A stretch of DNA of 64,000 nucleotides, from contig CALULL010000002.1 of NCBI GenBank assembly GCA_944321465.1, positions 62,001-126,000 of the forward strand, written 5' to 3'. Shown in pieces: positions 7,688 through 17,168 of this stretch (the first letter of the stretch is position 1; each line of letters opens with the position of its first letter). Origin of the DNA: an uncultured Bacteroides sp. Its GTDB lineage: Bacteria > Bacteroidota > Bacteroidia > Bacteroidales > Bacteroidaceae. Position numbers and translations under genes: made by a program. The notes beneath the pieces were generated by a model that was not told where the DNA came from, made no database searches, and saw only the letters and a list, made by a program, of their open reading frames with translations.

Positions 7688-9940
7688 TCAGCGGTTGAAC
7701 AGCTCAAAGGTGAACTTGCACCCGATGTCCTCGTACCGCCAGTTGGCAAAGCTGGCAAACACCCCGAAGTCGAAGATGTGGGTGCCCACGCTGTAGCCCA
7801 ATTCCAAGTAGGGATGCAGGTGAGGCATCATCAATATATTGGCCTGCAGACGTTCGTTCAGCACGTATTTTGAGTACTTCAAGAGGTGGCGCATCAGCAG
7901 GAAAGGAGCCTCATAGGTGACGTGGGCACGGGCATACTTTCGCGAAGAGTTGTACCAACGCCCGTCCAGTAGCTGAAATACGCCGTTGGCTTCGTCTACC
8001 CATCCGATGGGAAGATTGTTGTTGCTGAAGTTGACAAAATCTACAAAGTACATGTTCTCTTGATTGGTGAACATACCACACCCTACCCGATAGTACAGGC
8101 TTCGCATGGTTCCCAGGCGGATGTTGTGCTGATAGTCCAGTTCGATGCGATCGTAGTTGCTCATGCTATGGAACACGCCGCTGATGCCCCGTTCCCAGTC
8201 TATCGACACGGTAGGGTAGCGGGAATAGAGGTTTATCTTGCGTGCCCCGTCCATATAGTAATACATGCCATACGTCCACGACAGCCGCACGTGGGGCGCA
8301 AAGCTGCAATACGTGTGGCGGAGTCGTCCGAGCAGTTCTGGGTCTATGCCCGGCAGCAACGACGGAGGTGATGTGCCGTCTGGAGAAATGCTCCTGACGG
8401 AGGGCATATCTGGGTAGACGGGCGCGAAGCGCGTGCGCTCCACTTCGGTGCGGCGGTGGGCCGAGAAGCCGCATTCCAGGGTCAGACCGTTGACGATTTC
8501 CCACGTGTGGTTCACTCGCAAGTAGAGATCTTTGAAGTAGTCCAGATGTATCTGGCTGAAGTCAAAGATGCTGTCTGGAATGGTTGCTAGGTCGTCCAGC
8601 ACATCGCTGCTGTAGATGCGGTTACCGTTGCCCACGCTGACGTGCAGCGAAGCACGCTTGGAGGGCCAGTAGTCGTAGTTGGCGTTTATCGACCAGTAGA
8701 ACTCCTTGCGCTTGAAGTTATAGCCTATCTTCGGTGCCACGTGCAGCATCCTGTCCTTGGCGAACAGGCGGCTGTAGTTGAACTCTTGCCTGTAGGAGAT
8801 GCCCGCACGTTTGCTGTAGCTCAGCAGGAACGGGTTGATGACGGGCGAACAACGGACACTGCCCGCCTTGCGCAGGTTCAGTGTGTAGCGGCTTGTGAGC
8901 ATGTCGCCCACGTCGCCCCAGAACTGCAACTGGCGGTTTACGGGTAGCCTCGCCGAGTCAGGGCGTGCATAGTAGGCGGCATAGAGGGCCTGCTCGTGCC
9001 GGTCCAGTGGGACGGGGCGCACGTCTTTGAAGTAGAGTGTGTCGCTGCGGTAGGCATTGGTGTCGCAGCGCAGCGTGTACGAGTCGGACAGGTTATACTG
9101 TTCCTGCCTCGCCGTCCGGCGCGGTTCCTCTTGCAAGGCAGCCCGGCAGGCCACATCGCCGCAGTCCAGCACCGCCACATAGTCGCCCTCGACCACGTTG
9201 CCCGCGAAGCGGAACCTGGCGTGCACCCGGCTCTCCACGGGCAGCAGTTCGTCCTTTCGTCCCACTTCTCCCATGCGGGCACTGTAGGCGAAGCGTATCA
9301 GTTTGGTGTATCCTTCAAAATGAAACTCGCGCACCGTCCAAGCCTTGCTGTTTAGCACCAAGTGCCCTTCGACCAGCTGGAGGCTGCTCACCTTGGGCGC
9401 GAAGCCTATGCGATACTCCATCCCCTCGGCACCCTGCCACACGCTGTCCAGACGGAACTTGTAATACTTCGTCGCCTCGGGGGAGAGCGGCGAAAGCAAC
9501 TGGCCGTACATGAGCGTCGGCGAATAGACATCCACATGGAAATACTCGGACACCTGTCCGGCAACCTCGCGGAGATTGGACAACGTGCCCACACAGGCAG
9601 TCACCTTCTGGTCATACATGTCGGGGGCTGTAAAGCGCAAGTCGCTGTAGGTTTCCATCAGATACTCACTCGTGCCTTTGCGGAACCTGAAACCGGTGGG
9701 GATAAAGCGCAGCAGGAAGTTGCGCTTCTTCACGTCCACCCGCCCTTTGACATACAGCTTGGCATCGTAGGACTCCACCCGTCCCTGGTGTACCGAGGCC
9801 ATGCCGATGGCCCGCTCTACGAGCGAGTCGACCACCTCTGCCAGCGGGTCGGGGCGGCTCCCCGACGGCTCGGCTCCCCACGAACGCCCGAAGGCAAGCA
9901 GGCACACCACCGACAACCATATAGCAACTGTACGCGCCAC
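7688..9940 (-). CDS. DUF5686 family outer-membrane protein
   Basis: About 750 residues. A signal peptide (VARTVAIWLSVVCLLAFGRS), an N-terminal domain with SYDAKLYVKGRVDVKKRNFL, then a long series of amphipathic beta strands ending in CKFTFELFNR match DUF5686 proteins of Bacteroidetes, predicted outer-membrane barrels that in many members also carry a carboxypeptidase-regulatory domain, absent here. No ATG exists in frame at the N terminus. I choose GTG at 9940, which starts the signal peptide 28 bases after a -7 box; a five-codon ATG mini-ORF overlaps the leader in another frame. Function unknown. Confidence 0.8.
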   Translation of the reverse strand: MARTVAIWLSVVCLLAFGRSWGAEPSGSRPDPLAEVVDSLVERAIGMASVHQGRVESYDAKLYVKGRVDVKKRNFLLRFIPTGFRFRKGTSEYLMETYSDLRFTAPDMYDQKVTACVGTLSNLREVAGQVSEYFHVDVYSPTLMYGQLLSPLSPEATKYYKFRLDSVWQGAEGMEYRIGFAPKVSSLQLVEGHLVLNSKAWTVREFHFEGYTKLIRFAYSARMGEVGRKDELLPVESRVHARFRFAGNVVEGDYVAVLDCGDVACRAALQEEPRRTARQEQYNLSDSYTLRCDTNAYRSDTLYFKDVRPVPLDRHEQALYAAYYARPDSARLPVNRQLQFWGDVGDMLTSRYTLNLRKAGSVRCSPVINPFLLSYSKRAGISYRQEFNYSRLFAKDRMLHVAPKIGYNFKRKEFYWSINANYDYWPSKRASLHVSVGNGNRIYSSDVLDDLATIPDSIFDFSQIHLDYFKDLYLRVNHTWEIVNGLTLECGFSAHRRTEVERTRFAPVYPDMPSVRSISPDGTSPPSLLPGIDPELLGRLRHTYCSFAPHVRLSWTYGMYYYMDGARKINLYSRYPTVSIDWERGISGVFHSMSNYDRIELDYQHNIRLGTMRSLYYRVGCGMFTNQENMYFVDFVNFSNNNLPIGWVDEANGVFQLLDGRWYNSSRKYARAHVTYEAPFLLMRHLLKYSKYVLNERLQANILMMPHLHPYLELGYSVGTHIFDFGVFASFANWRYEDIGCKFTFELFNR

Positions 9941-9968
9941 GCCTTTACTTCTTGAACATAAGACTGGG

Positions 9969-9976
9969 CAAACGTA
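9969..9976 (-). promoter_or_regulatory. -7 box for the DUF5686 gene
   Basis: TACGTTTG on the minus strand (TAnnTTTG). T-rich TTTTG motifs lie 15 and 23 bases upstream and could serve as the -33 element. Confidence 0.6.
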
Positions 9977-10076
9977 CGAAAAAAAGCGGAACAAAAGAAC
10001 AAAAACAGCAGAATGCGGAACATAAAACGCACTACCGACAGTCCGGACTCGGCCAGGCCCTGGGCACGTCTGCCGC

Positions 10077-10724
10077 CTACCTGCGCCCCAGCTTGGCTCG
10101 AACCACCTCCACTACGGCGGGCAGTACCGAGATGACGATGATGGCGAGCAACAGTAGCTTGAGGTTCTGCTGGACAAAAGGCAGGTCGCCGAAGAAATAG
10201 CCTGCAAAGCAGAACACGCCGACCCACAGGGCGGCACCCGCCACGTTGTAGAGCATGAAGTAGTAGTAATTCATTTTGCCCATGCCTGCCACAAACGGGG
10301 CAAACGTGCGTACGATGGGGATGAACCGCGCCAGGATGATGGTCTTGCCTCCGTACTTCCTGAAAAAGTCGTGCGTCTTGTCCAGGTAGCTTTGTTTGAA
10401 TATCTTTGAATCGGGGTTGGCAAAGAGCTTCTTGCCGAAGAAGTGCCCTATCATGTAGTTGCACGAGTCGCCGAGTACGGCGGCGGCAAACACGACCAAC
10501 ACCAAGAAGCCTATGTCGAGGGGCATGTCCGGCAAGGCGGTGATGGCTCCGGCCACAAACAGCAGGGAGTCGCCCGGCAGGAAGGGGGTCACGACAAGCC
10601 CCGTTTCGCAGAAGATTATCAGAAACAGTATGGCATACGTCCACTGGTGGTAGTCCTGCACCAGCTCTATCATGTGCCGGTCGATGTGGAGGATGAAATC
10701 GATGACGAATTGAAATGGTTCCAT
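10077..10724 (-). CDS. DedA family (VTT domain) membrane protein
   Basis: 215 residues, typical DedA length. Conserved family features are [23 protein letters not shown] (residues about 38-60), [16 protein letters not shown] and [25 protein letters not shown] residues near 132-150 with the signature Arg and Pro. DedA proteins are inner-membrane transporters; several members flip undecaprenyl phosphate or phosphatidylethanolamine, though the role of this one is unknown. It lies between GH92 and DUF5686 on the same strand with gaps of 74 and about 136 bases, so it may be transcribed alone. Confidence 0.92.
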   Translation of the reverse strand: MEPFQFVIDFILHIDRHMIELVQDYHQWTYAILFLIIFCETGLVVTPFLPGDSLLFVAGAITALPDMPLDIGFLVLVVFAAAVLGDSCNYMIGHFFGKKLFANPDSKIFKQSYLDKTHDFFRKYGGKTIILARFIPIVRTFAPFVAGMGKMNYYYFMLYNVAGAALWVGVFCFAGYFFGDLPFVQQNLKLLLLAIIVISVLPAVVEVVRAKLGRR

Positions 10725-10784
10725 AATATGTTTATACTAAATTTTCGATGCAAGTCGGTGGTCGGGGGAGCGCGACGGAAGGGG

Positions 10785-10800
10785 AGGCGGGCTGCCGCCT
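10785..10800 (-). terminator. Short hairpin at the GH92 stop codon
   Basis: AGGCGG-GCTG-CCGCCT is a perfect 6-bp stem with a 4-base loop touching the stop codon. No U run follows, so termination is uncertain. Confidence 0.35.
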
Positions 10801-13549
10801 ACCTCCTGTTCAGTACCAGTCTCAGCACTCCGCCCTTGGCCAGGTCCTCGTGGCGCAGCAGGAAGTGGGGCAGCGGGGTGCCGTTCCATTCGCACTGCTT
10901 GATGAGGTAGTTCGATGCCGAGTTGTTCTCGGTGCGGATGACGACTTTCTCTCCCGTGTAGTACTTGTCCGACAGGTGTATGACGACCTCGTCGAATATC
11001 GGGGCGGTGATGTCGTAGACCGGGTCTTTTGAGGAGGTCCCCGTCACGCTGAACAGTCCTATCGACATCAGGGCACTCACTCCGCCCATCTGTCCCTGGT
11101 CTTCGTCGTGTCCGCCATACCCTCTGTCCGGGATGTTGGCACCGTAGGCTTGCGCCTGCACCCGCCGTACCCAGTATTGGGCCAAGTCGCTTCTGCCTAT
11201 CCTGTTGAAGACGTGCGCGTCGGAGCACCCGGGCTGGTTGGCGTAGCTGATGTGCCCCGTCGTGTAGCCGTACACGAAGTCTTCGCCCTGGGCCTGCTCG
11301 AACGCGTAGTTCAGCCTGCTGGCCAGCGAGTCCTGGCCTCCCATCAGCTCGGCCAGGCGCGACAGCCCGTGCGACACGGACCACGTTGCCTGCCAGGCGT
11401 TAGACTCTATCCAGCCTTTTCCGCTGAGGGGGTCTTCGTGCAGCCAGTTGCCGTTTCGGTCCTTCGGCATCAGCAGTTTCAGGCTGGGGTGGTACAGCTT
11501 CTCCCAGCCTGCCGAGCGTCTGGCATAGTAGGCGGCATCCCGCTTTTTCCCCAGCTTCTCGGCCATCTGCGACAAGGCCCAGTCCTGGAAAGCCGCTTCG
11601 ATGGTTGTCCCGGCGTTGTCGGGCATGTAGCCATGCTTTTCGTAGAAGGCGATGTCCTCTTTCGTGCCTATCATGCCTCCTCCCCGGTGGTTTTCCTTCA
11701 TGCGGCGGTAGGCGTGTAGCGGCTCCACCTTGGTCAGCATTCCCTTCTGGAAGGCGGAGGTTATCAGGTTGGTGGCCGGGCAGGTCGTCATTATGAACGA
11801 GTAGCCGCCTGCGTTTGGCCCCCGGGGAAGCAGTCCGCCGTTGTCGGCATATTGCACGAGGCAGGCGGCGAAGTCGTCCAGCACTTCGGGCCATGCCAGT
11901 CCCCAGAGGATGTTCAGGTTCCACTGGCTCAGCCAGAAAGCGTCCGAGTTGTACATGTGGAACTTAACATTCCCCTGTTCGTCCCTGGGCAGGGTCCGCT
12001 TCTTGAACACGGCGTTCAGGGTATGTTTGTCGCGCACCTCTCCTTCGGTGTAGTCGGGGTACTCGCCGTTAACGTCGTCTATCTTGTGCCTTCCCAGCAG
12101 GACGTGCCACAGGTCCGTGTAGAACTTCTCCTGCTGTGCGGGTGTTCCTCCTTTCACTTCGATGCGTCCCAGGTAATCGTTCCACGTCTGTTGCGCTTCC
12201 CGGCAGACCCGGGCGAAGTCCCAATGGTTGCACTCCTGCTCCATGTTGGCACGGGCATTTGCCTCGCTCACGTAGGATATTGCCACCTTTACCATCAGCG
12301 AGTCGCCCGCTTGTGCGTGGAAACCGGCACGCACGCCGCAGCTTGGAGCGTCGCGGTAGCTGCGTCCCTCGTTGCGGGGAGTCGATACCGTGGGTGCGCT
12401 CCACGTCTGCACGTCGTGTTCCTCCTCTTGTCCCGTCCAGGCTCCCAGCGTCTCCATAGGCTTGCTGAAGCGGACGTTGAAGTAGACCTTCACGCTGTCG
12501 GGGCCGCCCCACAGCCGTCCTACCGTATAGACGGAGCCGCTCAGTTCCCTGTCGCTGACCTTACGCACCTGGGGGTTGACCATAGTCGTTGTTCCCAAGA
12601 ATCCGCCCAGGTTCAGCAGGACATCCGACTGCCCAGTGTCCTGGCAATAGGTGTACTTGTACATGCTGACCCTGTCTGTCGCCGTTTGCTCCACCCAGAG
12701 GTGATACCGTTCCAGGTACAGCTTGTGGTATCCCGGACGGACCACTTCGCCCTCGTGCGAGAAGGCCGACTTCCAGCCTTGCTCGCCCTGTGCCGTCGGC
12801 ACGGACCCGGTGGTGGGCATCAGCGTCACGCCCGACATCATCCAGTCGTGCAACTGGGGGAAGCCCAGGACTTCCTGCGAGTTGTAGTTGTAGCCGCCTC
12901 CATACTGGTTTTTGTTACGGGTCAGCGGAGCCGAGCTAATCATCCCGAAGGGCAGCGAGCCTGTGACGAAGTAGAAGTAGCGTCCGCGTGCAGTTTCGAT
13001 ATAGGGGTTGACCTTGCCCACCCAGCTTTTGTTGGCATCTACGGAAAGAAACACCTCTACCTCCGAGAAACCGACGTGTATCCCGTCCGCGTCCGTCACC
13101 TCTATGCGTACCCATTCTATCTGCTTGGTGTCGAAGTCCACGACCTTGGGGTTGCCGTCGTTGGGTATCGAGTTCACGAAGATGCGCGACGAGTCGCTGA
13201 AGTGCAGGGCCACGCCTGCTATGTGGCTGTCCGGTGTGGGGCGGTCGTACAGCACTATCCGGTTCACCGATTGCAGGGAGTCCCACCTCAGCGTCAGTTC
13301 CGGGTAGTCTATCTGTCCCCAGAAGGTCTGTGTGGAGGCCGAACGCCATTCCCGGGCATCCATCACGCGTGCCGCGCCGTCGGTGATGTTCTCTACGGGG
13401 AACCCGTCTAAAGCCGACGAAGCGGTCAGGTGGGCCGCAGGCGCGATGTTGTCGGTCGTAGCACTGGCTGGCAGTGAACCTATCAGGCAGCAGAGCAAGC
13501 TCAGCAGGAGGCAAAAGCCACGTCTTGTGTTGTCTTGTTTCATGTCCAT
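10799..13549 (-). CDS. GH92 family glycoside hydrolase (exo-alpha-mannosidase) with N-terminal discoidin-like domain
   Basis: 916 residues. A signal peptide (residues about 3-30) precedes an F5/8 type C-like carbohydrate-binding region (about 35-170, ending FSEVEVFLS), then the two-part GH92 catalytic module: an N-terminal beta-sandwich (VNPYIETARGRYFYF onward) and an (alpha/alpha)6 domain with NAGGYSFIMTTCPATNLI and GHDEDQGQMGG, the GH92 active-site signature. GH92 enzymes are Ca2+-dependent and remove alpha-linked mannose from N-glycans or yeast mannan in the periplasm or at the cell surface. No SusC/SusD pair is adjacent. Starts at 13549 and 13543 are both possible. Confidence 0.92.
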   Translation of the reverse strand: MDMKQDNTRRGFCLLLSLLCCLIGSLPASATTDNIAPAAHLTASSALDGFPVENITDGAARVMDAREWRSASTQTFWGQIDYPELTLRWDSLQSVNRIVLYDRPTPDSHIAGVALHFSDSSRIFVNSIPNDGNPKVVDFDTKQIEWVRIEVTDADGIHVGFSEVEVFLSVDANKSWVGKVNPYIETARGRYFYFVTGSLPFGMISSAPLTRNKNQYGGGYNYNSQEVLGFPQLHDWMMSGVTLMPTTGSVPTAQGEQGWKSAFSHEGEVVRPGYHKLYLERYHLWVEQTATDRVSMYKYTYCQDTGQSDVLLNLGGFLGTTTMVNPQVRKVSDRELSGSVYTVGRLWGGPDSVKVYFNVRFSKPMETLGAWTGQEEEHDVQTWSAPTVSTPRNEGRSYRDAPSCGVRAGFHAQAGDSLMVKVAISYVSEANARANMEQECNHWDFARVCREAQQTWNDYLGRIEVKGGTPAQQEKFYTDLWHVLLGRHKIDDVNGEYPDYTEGEVRDKHTLNAVFKKRTLPRDEQGNVKFHMYNSDAFWLSQWNLNILWGLAWPEVLDDFAACLVQYADNGGLLPRGPNAGGYSFIMTTCPATNLITSAFQKGMLTKVEPLHAYRRMKENHRGGGMIGTKEDIAFYEKHGYMPDNAGTTIEAAFQDWALSQMAEKLGKKRDAAYYARRSAGWEKLYHPSLKLLMPKDRNGNWLHEDPLSGKGWIESNAWQATWSVSHGLSRLAELMGGQDSLASRLNYAFEQAQGEDFVYGYTTGHISYANQPGCSDAHVFNRIGRSDLAQYWVRRVQAQAYGANIPDRGYGGHDEDQGQMGGVSALMSIGLFSVTGTSSKDPVYDITAPIFDEVVIHLSDKYYTGEKVVIRTENNSASNYLIKQCEWNGTPLPHFLLRHEDLAKGGVLRLVLNRR

Positions 13550-13575
13550 GTGGCTAGTAAAGTGTATTTGAGTTG

Positions 13576-13583
13576 CAAAAATA
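13576..13583 (-). promoter_or_regulatory. -7 box for the GH92 gene
   Basis: TATTTTTG on the minus strand lies 26 bases before the GH92 ATG. Confidence 0.55.
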
Positions 13584-13823
13584 ACAATAAATGCGGACGT
13601 GTACAAGCAGGAGACACTAAATGCTTGTGGCACGTCACCCCCGCATCCGCCGTCGTGTTGTCTCGGGGGATACAAGGCGTGGGAACGCATCATGTTGTAC
13701 GGTATTGTTACCCCCTGCTACAGTTTTGCTACACATTTCGTAAAAGGCTTTTGCAAAAGTCCGGTTTTACCGCATATTCTTTTGACATGCGATAGGACGT
13801 TCTGGGTTTTGCAGAGGTTTCAA

Positions 13824-14016
13824 CCCAAATCGGTCATTAGAGTCCAAGGCAATTTCGTCCTGCTGCCGTGCAGATTGGCTGCCACCTTTGCCGAAGGCGT
13901 AGCGGGCTACGCCGAGACAAAGCGGCAGACAAGATGCCGACAGCAGGGCGAAAGGGCTTGGAAAACCGAAGAAAGACAACCAAACCCCAAGTCGGTGGTC
14001 TAATGACCGATTGGGG
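13824..14016 (-). mobile_element. MITE-like element, copy B (193 bp)
   Basis: Inverted relative to copy A. The terminal repeats are CCCAAATCGGTCATTAGA at 13824-13841 and its near-complement at 13999-14016 (one T to G change). It is flanked by a perfect 5-bp direct repeat, TTCAA (13819-13823 and 14017-14021), a clean target-site duplication. The interior is almost identical to copy C at 43339-43530, so this copy appears recent. It sits between the divergent GH92 and valS genes. Confidence 0.9.
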
Positions 14017-14021
14017 TTCAA

Positions 14022-14361
14022 TAAGCTATTCCGGCGGACGGACTGTTACGGGCGAGACGTGAGAAACGTAAAACGTAGGCGATATGCATAAGCTGATGAA
14101 AAAGTACAATCCTTAGGGTAAAGGCAGAAGGCACAAGTGGTACGCCATGTCTATAGGCAGGGAGACCGAGTCGGTAAGGCCTATGGTGCGGGTTGTGATG
14201 AAGACCATTAGCGCGGCTTCCGTAGAACTGGAGAGCGCGTTGCGCCAGCCTGGTCGATTATCGCCGGGCCAAGGGGCTGGAGTCGTAGGGCGGACCGTTG
14301 CCTGCGGGCACGGGGCAGCTCTATTTTGCGCGGGTGACAGGCGAGTTTCATATTAATTTAT
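14022..14361 (+). other. Gene-free spacer upstream of valS with possible RNA structure
   Basis: No credible reading frame. Several local inverted repeats are visible: CTATAGGC (about 14152) facing GCCTATGG, ACCGA facing TCGGT between them, and GCGC-GTT-GCGC near 14237. This is suggestive of a structured transcript or leader, but I recognise no known RNA family and see no cobalamin or other riboswitch box. Upstream, 13550-13823 holds the GH92 promoter and a 12-bp palindrome CTTTTGCAAAAG at 13748-13759. Confidence 0.3.
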
Positions 14362-14369
14362 TAATTTTG
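14362..14369 (+). promoter_or_regulatory. -7 box for valS
   Basis: TAATTTTG (TAnnTTTG) lies 43 bases before the valS ATG. Confidence 0.6.
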
Positions 14370-14412
14370 CGGCCGTTATCACATTATAGTTAGAACCTTT
14401 TCTCTGAAGACA

Positions 14413-17070
14413 ATGGAATTAGCAAGTAAGTACAATCCCGCCGAGGTGGAGGGAAAGTGGTATCAGTATTGGCTGGACCACAAGCTGTTCAGTTCTAAAC
14501 CCGATGGCCGTCAGCCCTATACCGTCGTCATTCCGCCGCCAAACGTGACGGGCGTGCTCCACATGGGACACATGCTTAATAATACCATCCAGGATATTTT
14601 GGTGCGTCGTGCCCGCATGGAGGGCAAGAATGCCTGCTGGGTGCCGGGCACGGACCACGCCAGCATCGCTACCGAGGCCAAGGTGGTGGCCAAGCTGGCC
14701 AGTCAGGGCATCAGGAAGACGGACTTGACGCACGAGGAGTTTCTGCGCCACGCTTGGGAATGGACGCACGAACACGGGGGCATCATCCTGAAGCAATTGC
14801 GCCGGTTGGGGGCTTCGTGCGACTGGGATCGCACGGCCTTTACGATGGACGAGGTGCGCAGCCGCAGCGTCGTCAAGGTGTTCGTCGACCTCTACAACAA
14901 GGGGCTTATCTACCGGGGCGTGCGCATGGTCAACTGGGACCCCAAGGCTCTGACGGCTCTCTCGGACGAGGAGGTAGTCTACAAGGAGGAGCATAGCAAA
15001 CTGTATTATCTGAGGTATTACGTGGCCTCGCCCGATGCCGAGGGGACAGAGATGCCGTCGGGGGGCGAGTACGCCGTAGTGGCTACCACGCGCCCGGAGA
15101 CCATCATGGGCGATACGGCCATGTGCATCAACCCGGATAACCCGAAGACGGCTTGGCTGAAGGGTAAACGGGTGGTGGTGCCGCTGGTGAACCGCGTCAT
15201 CCCCGTCATCGAGGACGAGTATGTCGACATGGAGTTCGGCACGGGCTGCCTCAAGGTGACGCCTGCCCACGACGTGAATGACTATATGCTGGGCGAGAAG
15301 CACCGGCTGGCCTCTATCGATATTTTCAACGACGACGGCACGCTCTCCGAGGCCGCCGGGCTGTACGTGGGCATGGATCGCTTCGACGTGCGGCGGCAGA
15401 TAGAGCACGACTTGGCCGAGGCCGGAATGCTGGAGAAGGTGGAGGATTATACAAACAAGGTAGGCTTCTCGGAGCGTACCAACGTACCCATAGAGCCGAA
15501 ACTGTCGATGCAGTGGTTCCTCAAGATGCAGCATTTTGCAGATATGGCTCTGCCGCCGGTAATGGAGGACAGGCTGAAGTTCTATCCTGCCAAGTATAAG
15601 AACACCTACAAGAACTGGTTGGAGAATATAAAGGATTGGTGCATCAGCCGTCAGTTGTGGTGGGGACACCGCATACCGGCCTACTACCTGCCCCAAGGGG
15701 GGTACGTGGTGGCCGAGTCGGCTGAAGAGGCCTTGGCCTTGGCGCGGCGGCAGACGGGCAACGAAGCCCTCACGGCAGCCGACCTGCGGCAGGACGAGGA
15801 CTGCCTCGATACGTGGTTCTCGTCGTGGCTGTGGCCCATCTCGCTGTTCGACGGCATCTGTAATCCGGAGAACGAGGAAGTGAAGTACTACTATCCTACG
15901 AGCGATCTTGTGACGGCGCCGGACATCATCTTCTTCTGGGTGGCACGCATGATAATGGCGGGCTACGAATACTGTGGTGACATGCCCTTCCGCAACGTCT
16001 ACTTCACGGGTATCGTGCGTGACAAGCTGGGGCGCAAGATGTCCAAGTCGCTGGGCAACTCGCCCGACCCGCTCGACCTGATAGACCAGTTCGGAGCCGA
16101 CGGCGTGCGCATGGGCATGATGCTCTCGGCCCCGGCTGGCAACGACATACTCTTCGACGAGACCCTCTGCGAGCAAGGGCGTAACTTCTGTAACAAGATA
16201 TGGAATGCCTTCCGCCTCGTCAAGGGCTGGGAGGTGAGTGCCGATGCGCCCGTGCCCGAGGCTTCCGCGCTGGCCATGCACTGGTTCGAGTGCAAGCAGA
16301 ACGCCGTGGCGGCCGAGGTGTCCGACCTCTTTGGCAAATACCGGCTGAGCGAGGCTCTGATGGCCGTCTACAAGCTGTTTTGGGACGAGTTCTCGTCGTG
16401 GTATCTGGAGTTGATAAAGCCCGCATACGGACAACCGGTCTGCCGCGAAGTGTACGACCGCACCATCGGCTTCTTTGACAGCCTGCTACATCTGTTGCAT
16501 CCCTTTATGCCGTTCATTACCGAGGAACTGTGGCAACACTTGTGCCCGCGCCAGGACGGAGAGAGCCTTATGGTAAGCCCGATGGCCGTGCCCGGCGAGG
16601 CCGACGAGGTGCTGTTGCAACAGTTCGAGACGGTAAAGGAGGTGGTGAGCAACGTCCGTGCCATACGCCTTCAGAAGAACATTGCCCAGAAGGAAGTGCT
16701 CGAATTGCAGGTAGTGGGCGAGAACCCCGTGGCTACCTTCAACGCCGTGCTGACGAAGATGTGCAACCTCTCGGCCATCGCCGTCGTGGAGAGCAAGGCC
16801 GAAGGTGCCGCCGCCTTCATGGTGGGGACTGCCGAGTATGCCGTGCCTTTGGGCAATCTCATTGACGTTGAGGCCGAGATAGCCCGCATGGAGGCCGAGC
16901 TGAAGCATAAGGAGAGTTTCTTGCAAGGCGTGCTCAAGAAACTGGGCAACGAGAAGTTTGTCAGCCACGCTCCCGCCGCTGTGGTCGAGCTGGAACGTAA
17001 GAAGCAGGCCGATGCCGAGAGCATCATCCGCTCGCTGAAGGAAGGTATCGCCGCCCTGCGCAAAAAATAA
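14413..17070 (+). CDS. valS: Valine--tRNA ligase
   Basis: 885 residues, full length. The class I HIGH motif appears as HMGH (residues 50-53) and the second catalytic motif as KMSKS (542-546). The editing CP1 domain ([20 protein letters not shown]) and the C-terminal coiled-coil arm ([23 protein letters not shown]) are intact. The enzyme charges tRNA-Val in the cytoplasm and hydrolyses misacylated Thr-tRNA-Val. It has its own -7 box and a terminator just downstream, so it is probably monocistronic. Confidence 0.97.
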   Translation: MELASKYNPAEVEGKWYQYWLDHKLFSSKPDGRQPYTVVIPPPNVTGVLHMGHMLNNTIQDILVRRARMEGKNACWVPGTDHASIATEAKVVAKLASQGIRKTDLTHEEFLRHAWEWTHEHGGIILKQLRRLGASCDWDRTAFTMDEVRSRSVVKVFVDLYNKGLIYRGVRMVNWDPKALTALSDEEVVYKEEHSKLYYLRYYVASPDAEGTEMPSGGEYAVVATTRPETIMGDTAMCINPDNPKTAWLKGKRVVVPLVNRVIPVIEDEYVDMEFGTGCLKVTPAHDVNDYMLGEKHRLASIDIFNDDGTLSEAAGLYVGMDRFDVRRQIEHDLAEAGMLEKVEDYTNKVGFSERTNVPIEPKLSMQWFLKMQHFADMALPPVMEDRLKFYPAKYKNTYKNWLENIKDWCISRQLWWGHRIPAYYLPQGGYVVAESAEEALALARRQTGNEALTAADLRQDEDCLDTWFSSWLWPISLFDGICNPENEEVKYYYPTSDLVTAPDIIFFWVARMIMAGYEYCGDMPFRNVYFTGIVRDKLGRKMSKSLGNSPDPLDLIDQFGADGVRMGMMLSAPAGNDILFDETLCEQGRNFCNKIWNAFRLVKGWEVSADAPVPEASALAMHWFECKQNAVAAEVSDLFGKYRLSEALMAVYKLFWDEFSSWYLELIKPAYGQPVCREVYDRTIGFFDSLLHLLHPFMPFITEELWQHLCPRQDGESLMVSPMAVPGEADEVLLQQFETVKEVVSNVRAIRLQKNIAQKEVLELQVVGENPVATFNAVLTKMCNLSAIAVVESKAEGAAAFMVGTAEYAVPLGNLIDVEAEIARMEAELKHKESFLQGVLKKLGNEKFVSHAPAAVVELERKKQADAESIIRSLKEGIAALRKK

Positions 17071-17100
17071 TTCCCAACAACCGACATAAACATGTATCCC

Positions 17101-17146
17101 AAGCCCCGCTGCCTACCACCCCTGTGGACAGGAGGCGGGGCTTTCG
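17101..17146 (+). terminator. Rho-independent terminator after valS
   Basis: AAGCCCCGC (17101-17109) pairs perfectly with GCGGGGCTT (17135-17143), followed by a short T stretch, 30 bases after the valS stop. Confidence 0.75.
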
Positions 17147-17168
17147 GTCGACTAAAGACACACTACGT

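Noticed and set aside
13748..13759. CTTTTGCAAAAG palindrome as an operator for GH92
   Set aside because: Lies about 200 bases upstream of the -7 box, single copy, no regulator gene nearby; could be chance.
14419..16434. 671-codon open frame antisense to valS
   Set aside because: High G+C codon use leaves the antisense frame open; composition is His/Val/Arg-rich with no domain. Same reasoning for antisense frames at 19855-21786, 41095-43248 and 57719-59407.
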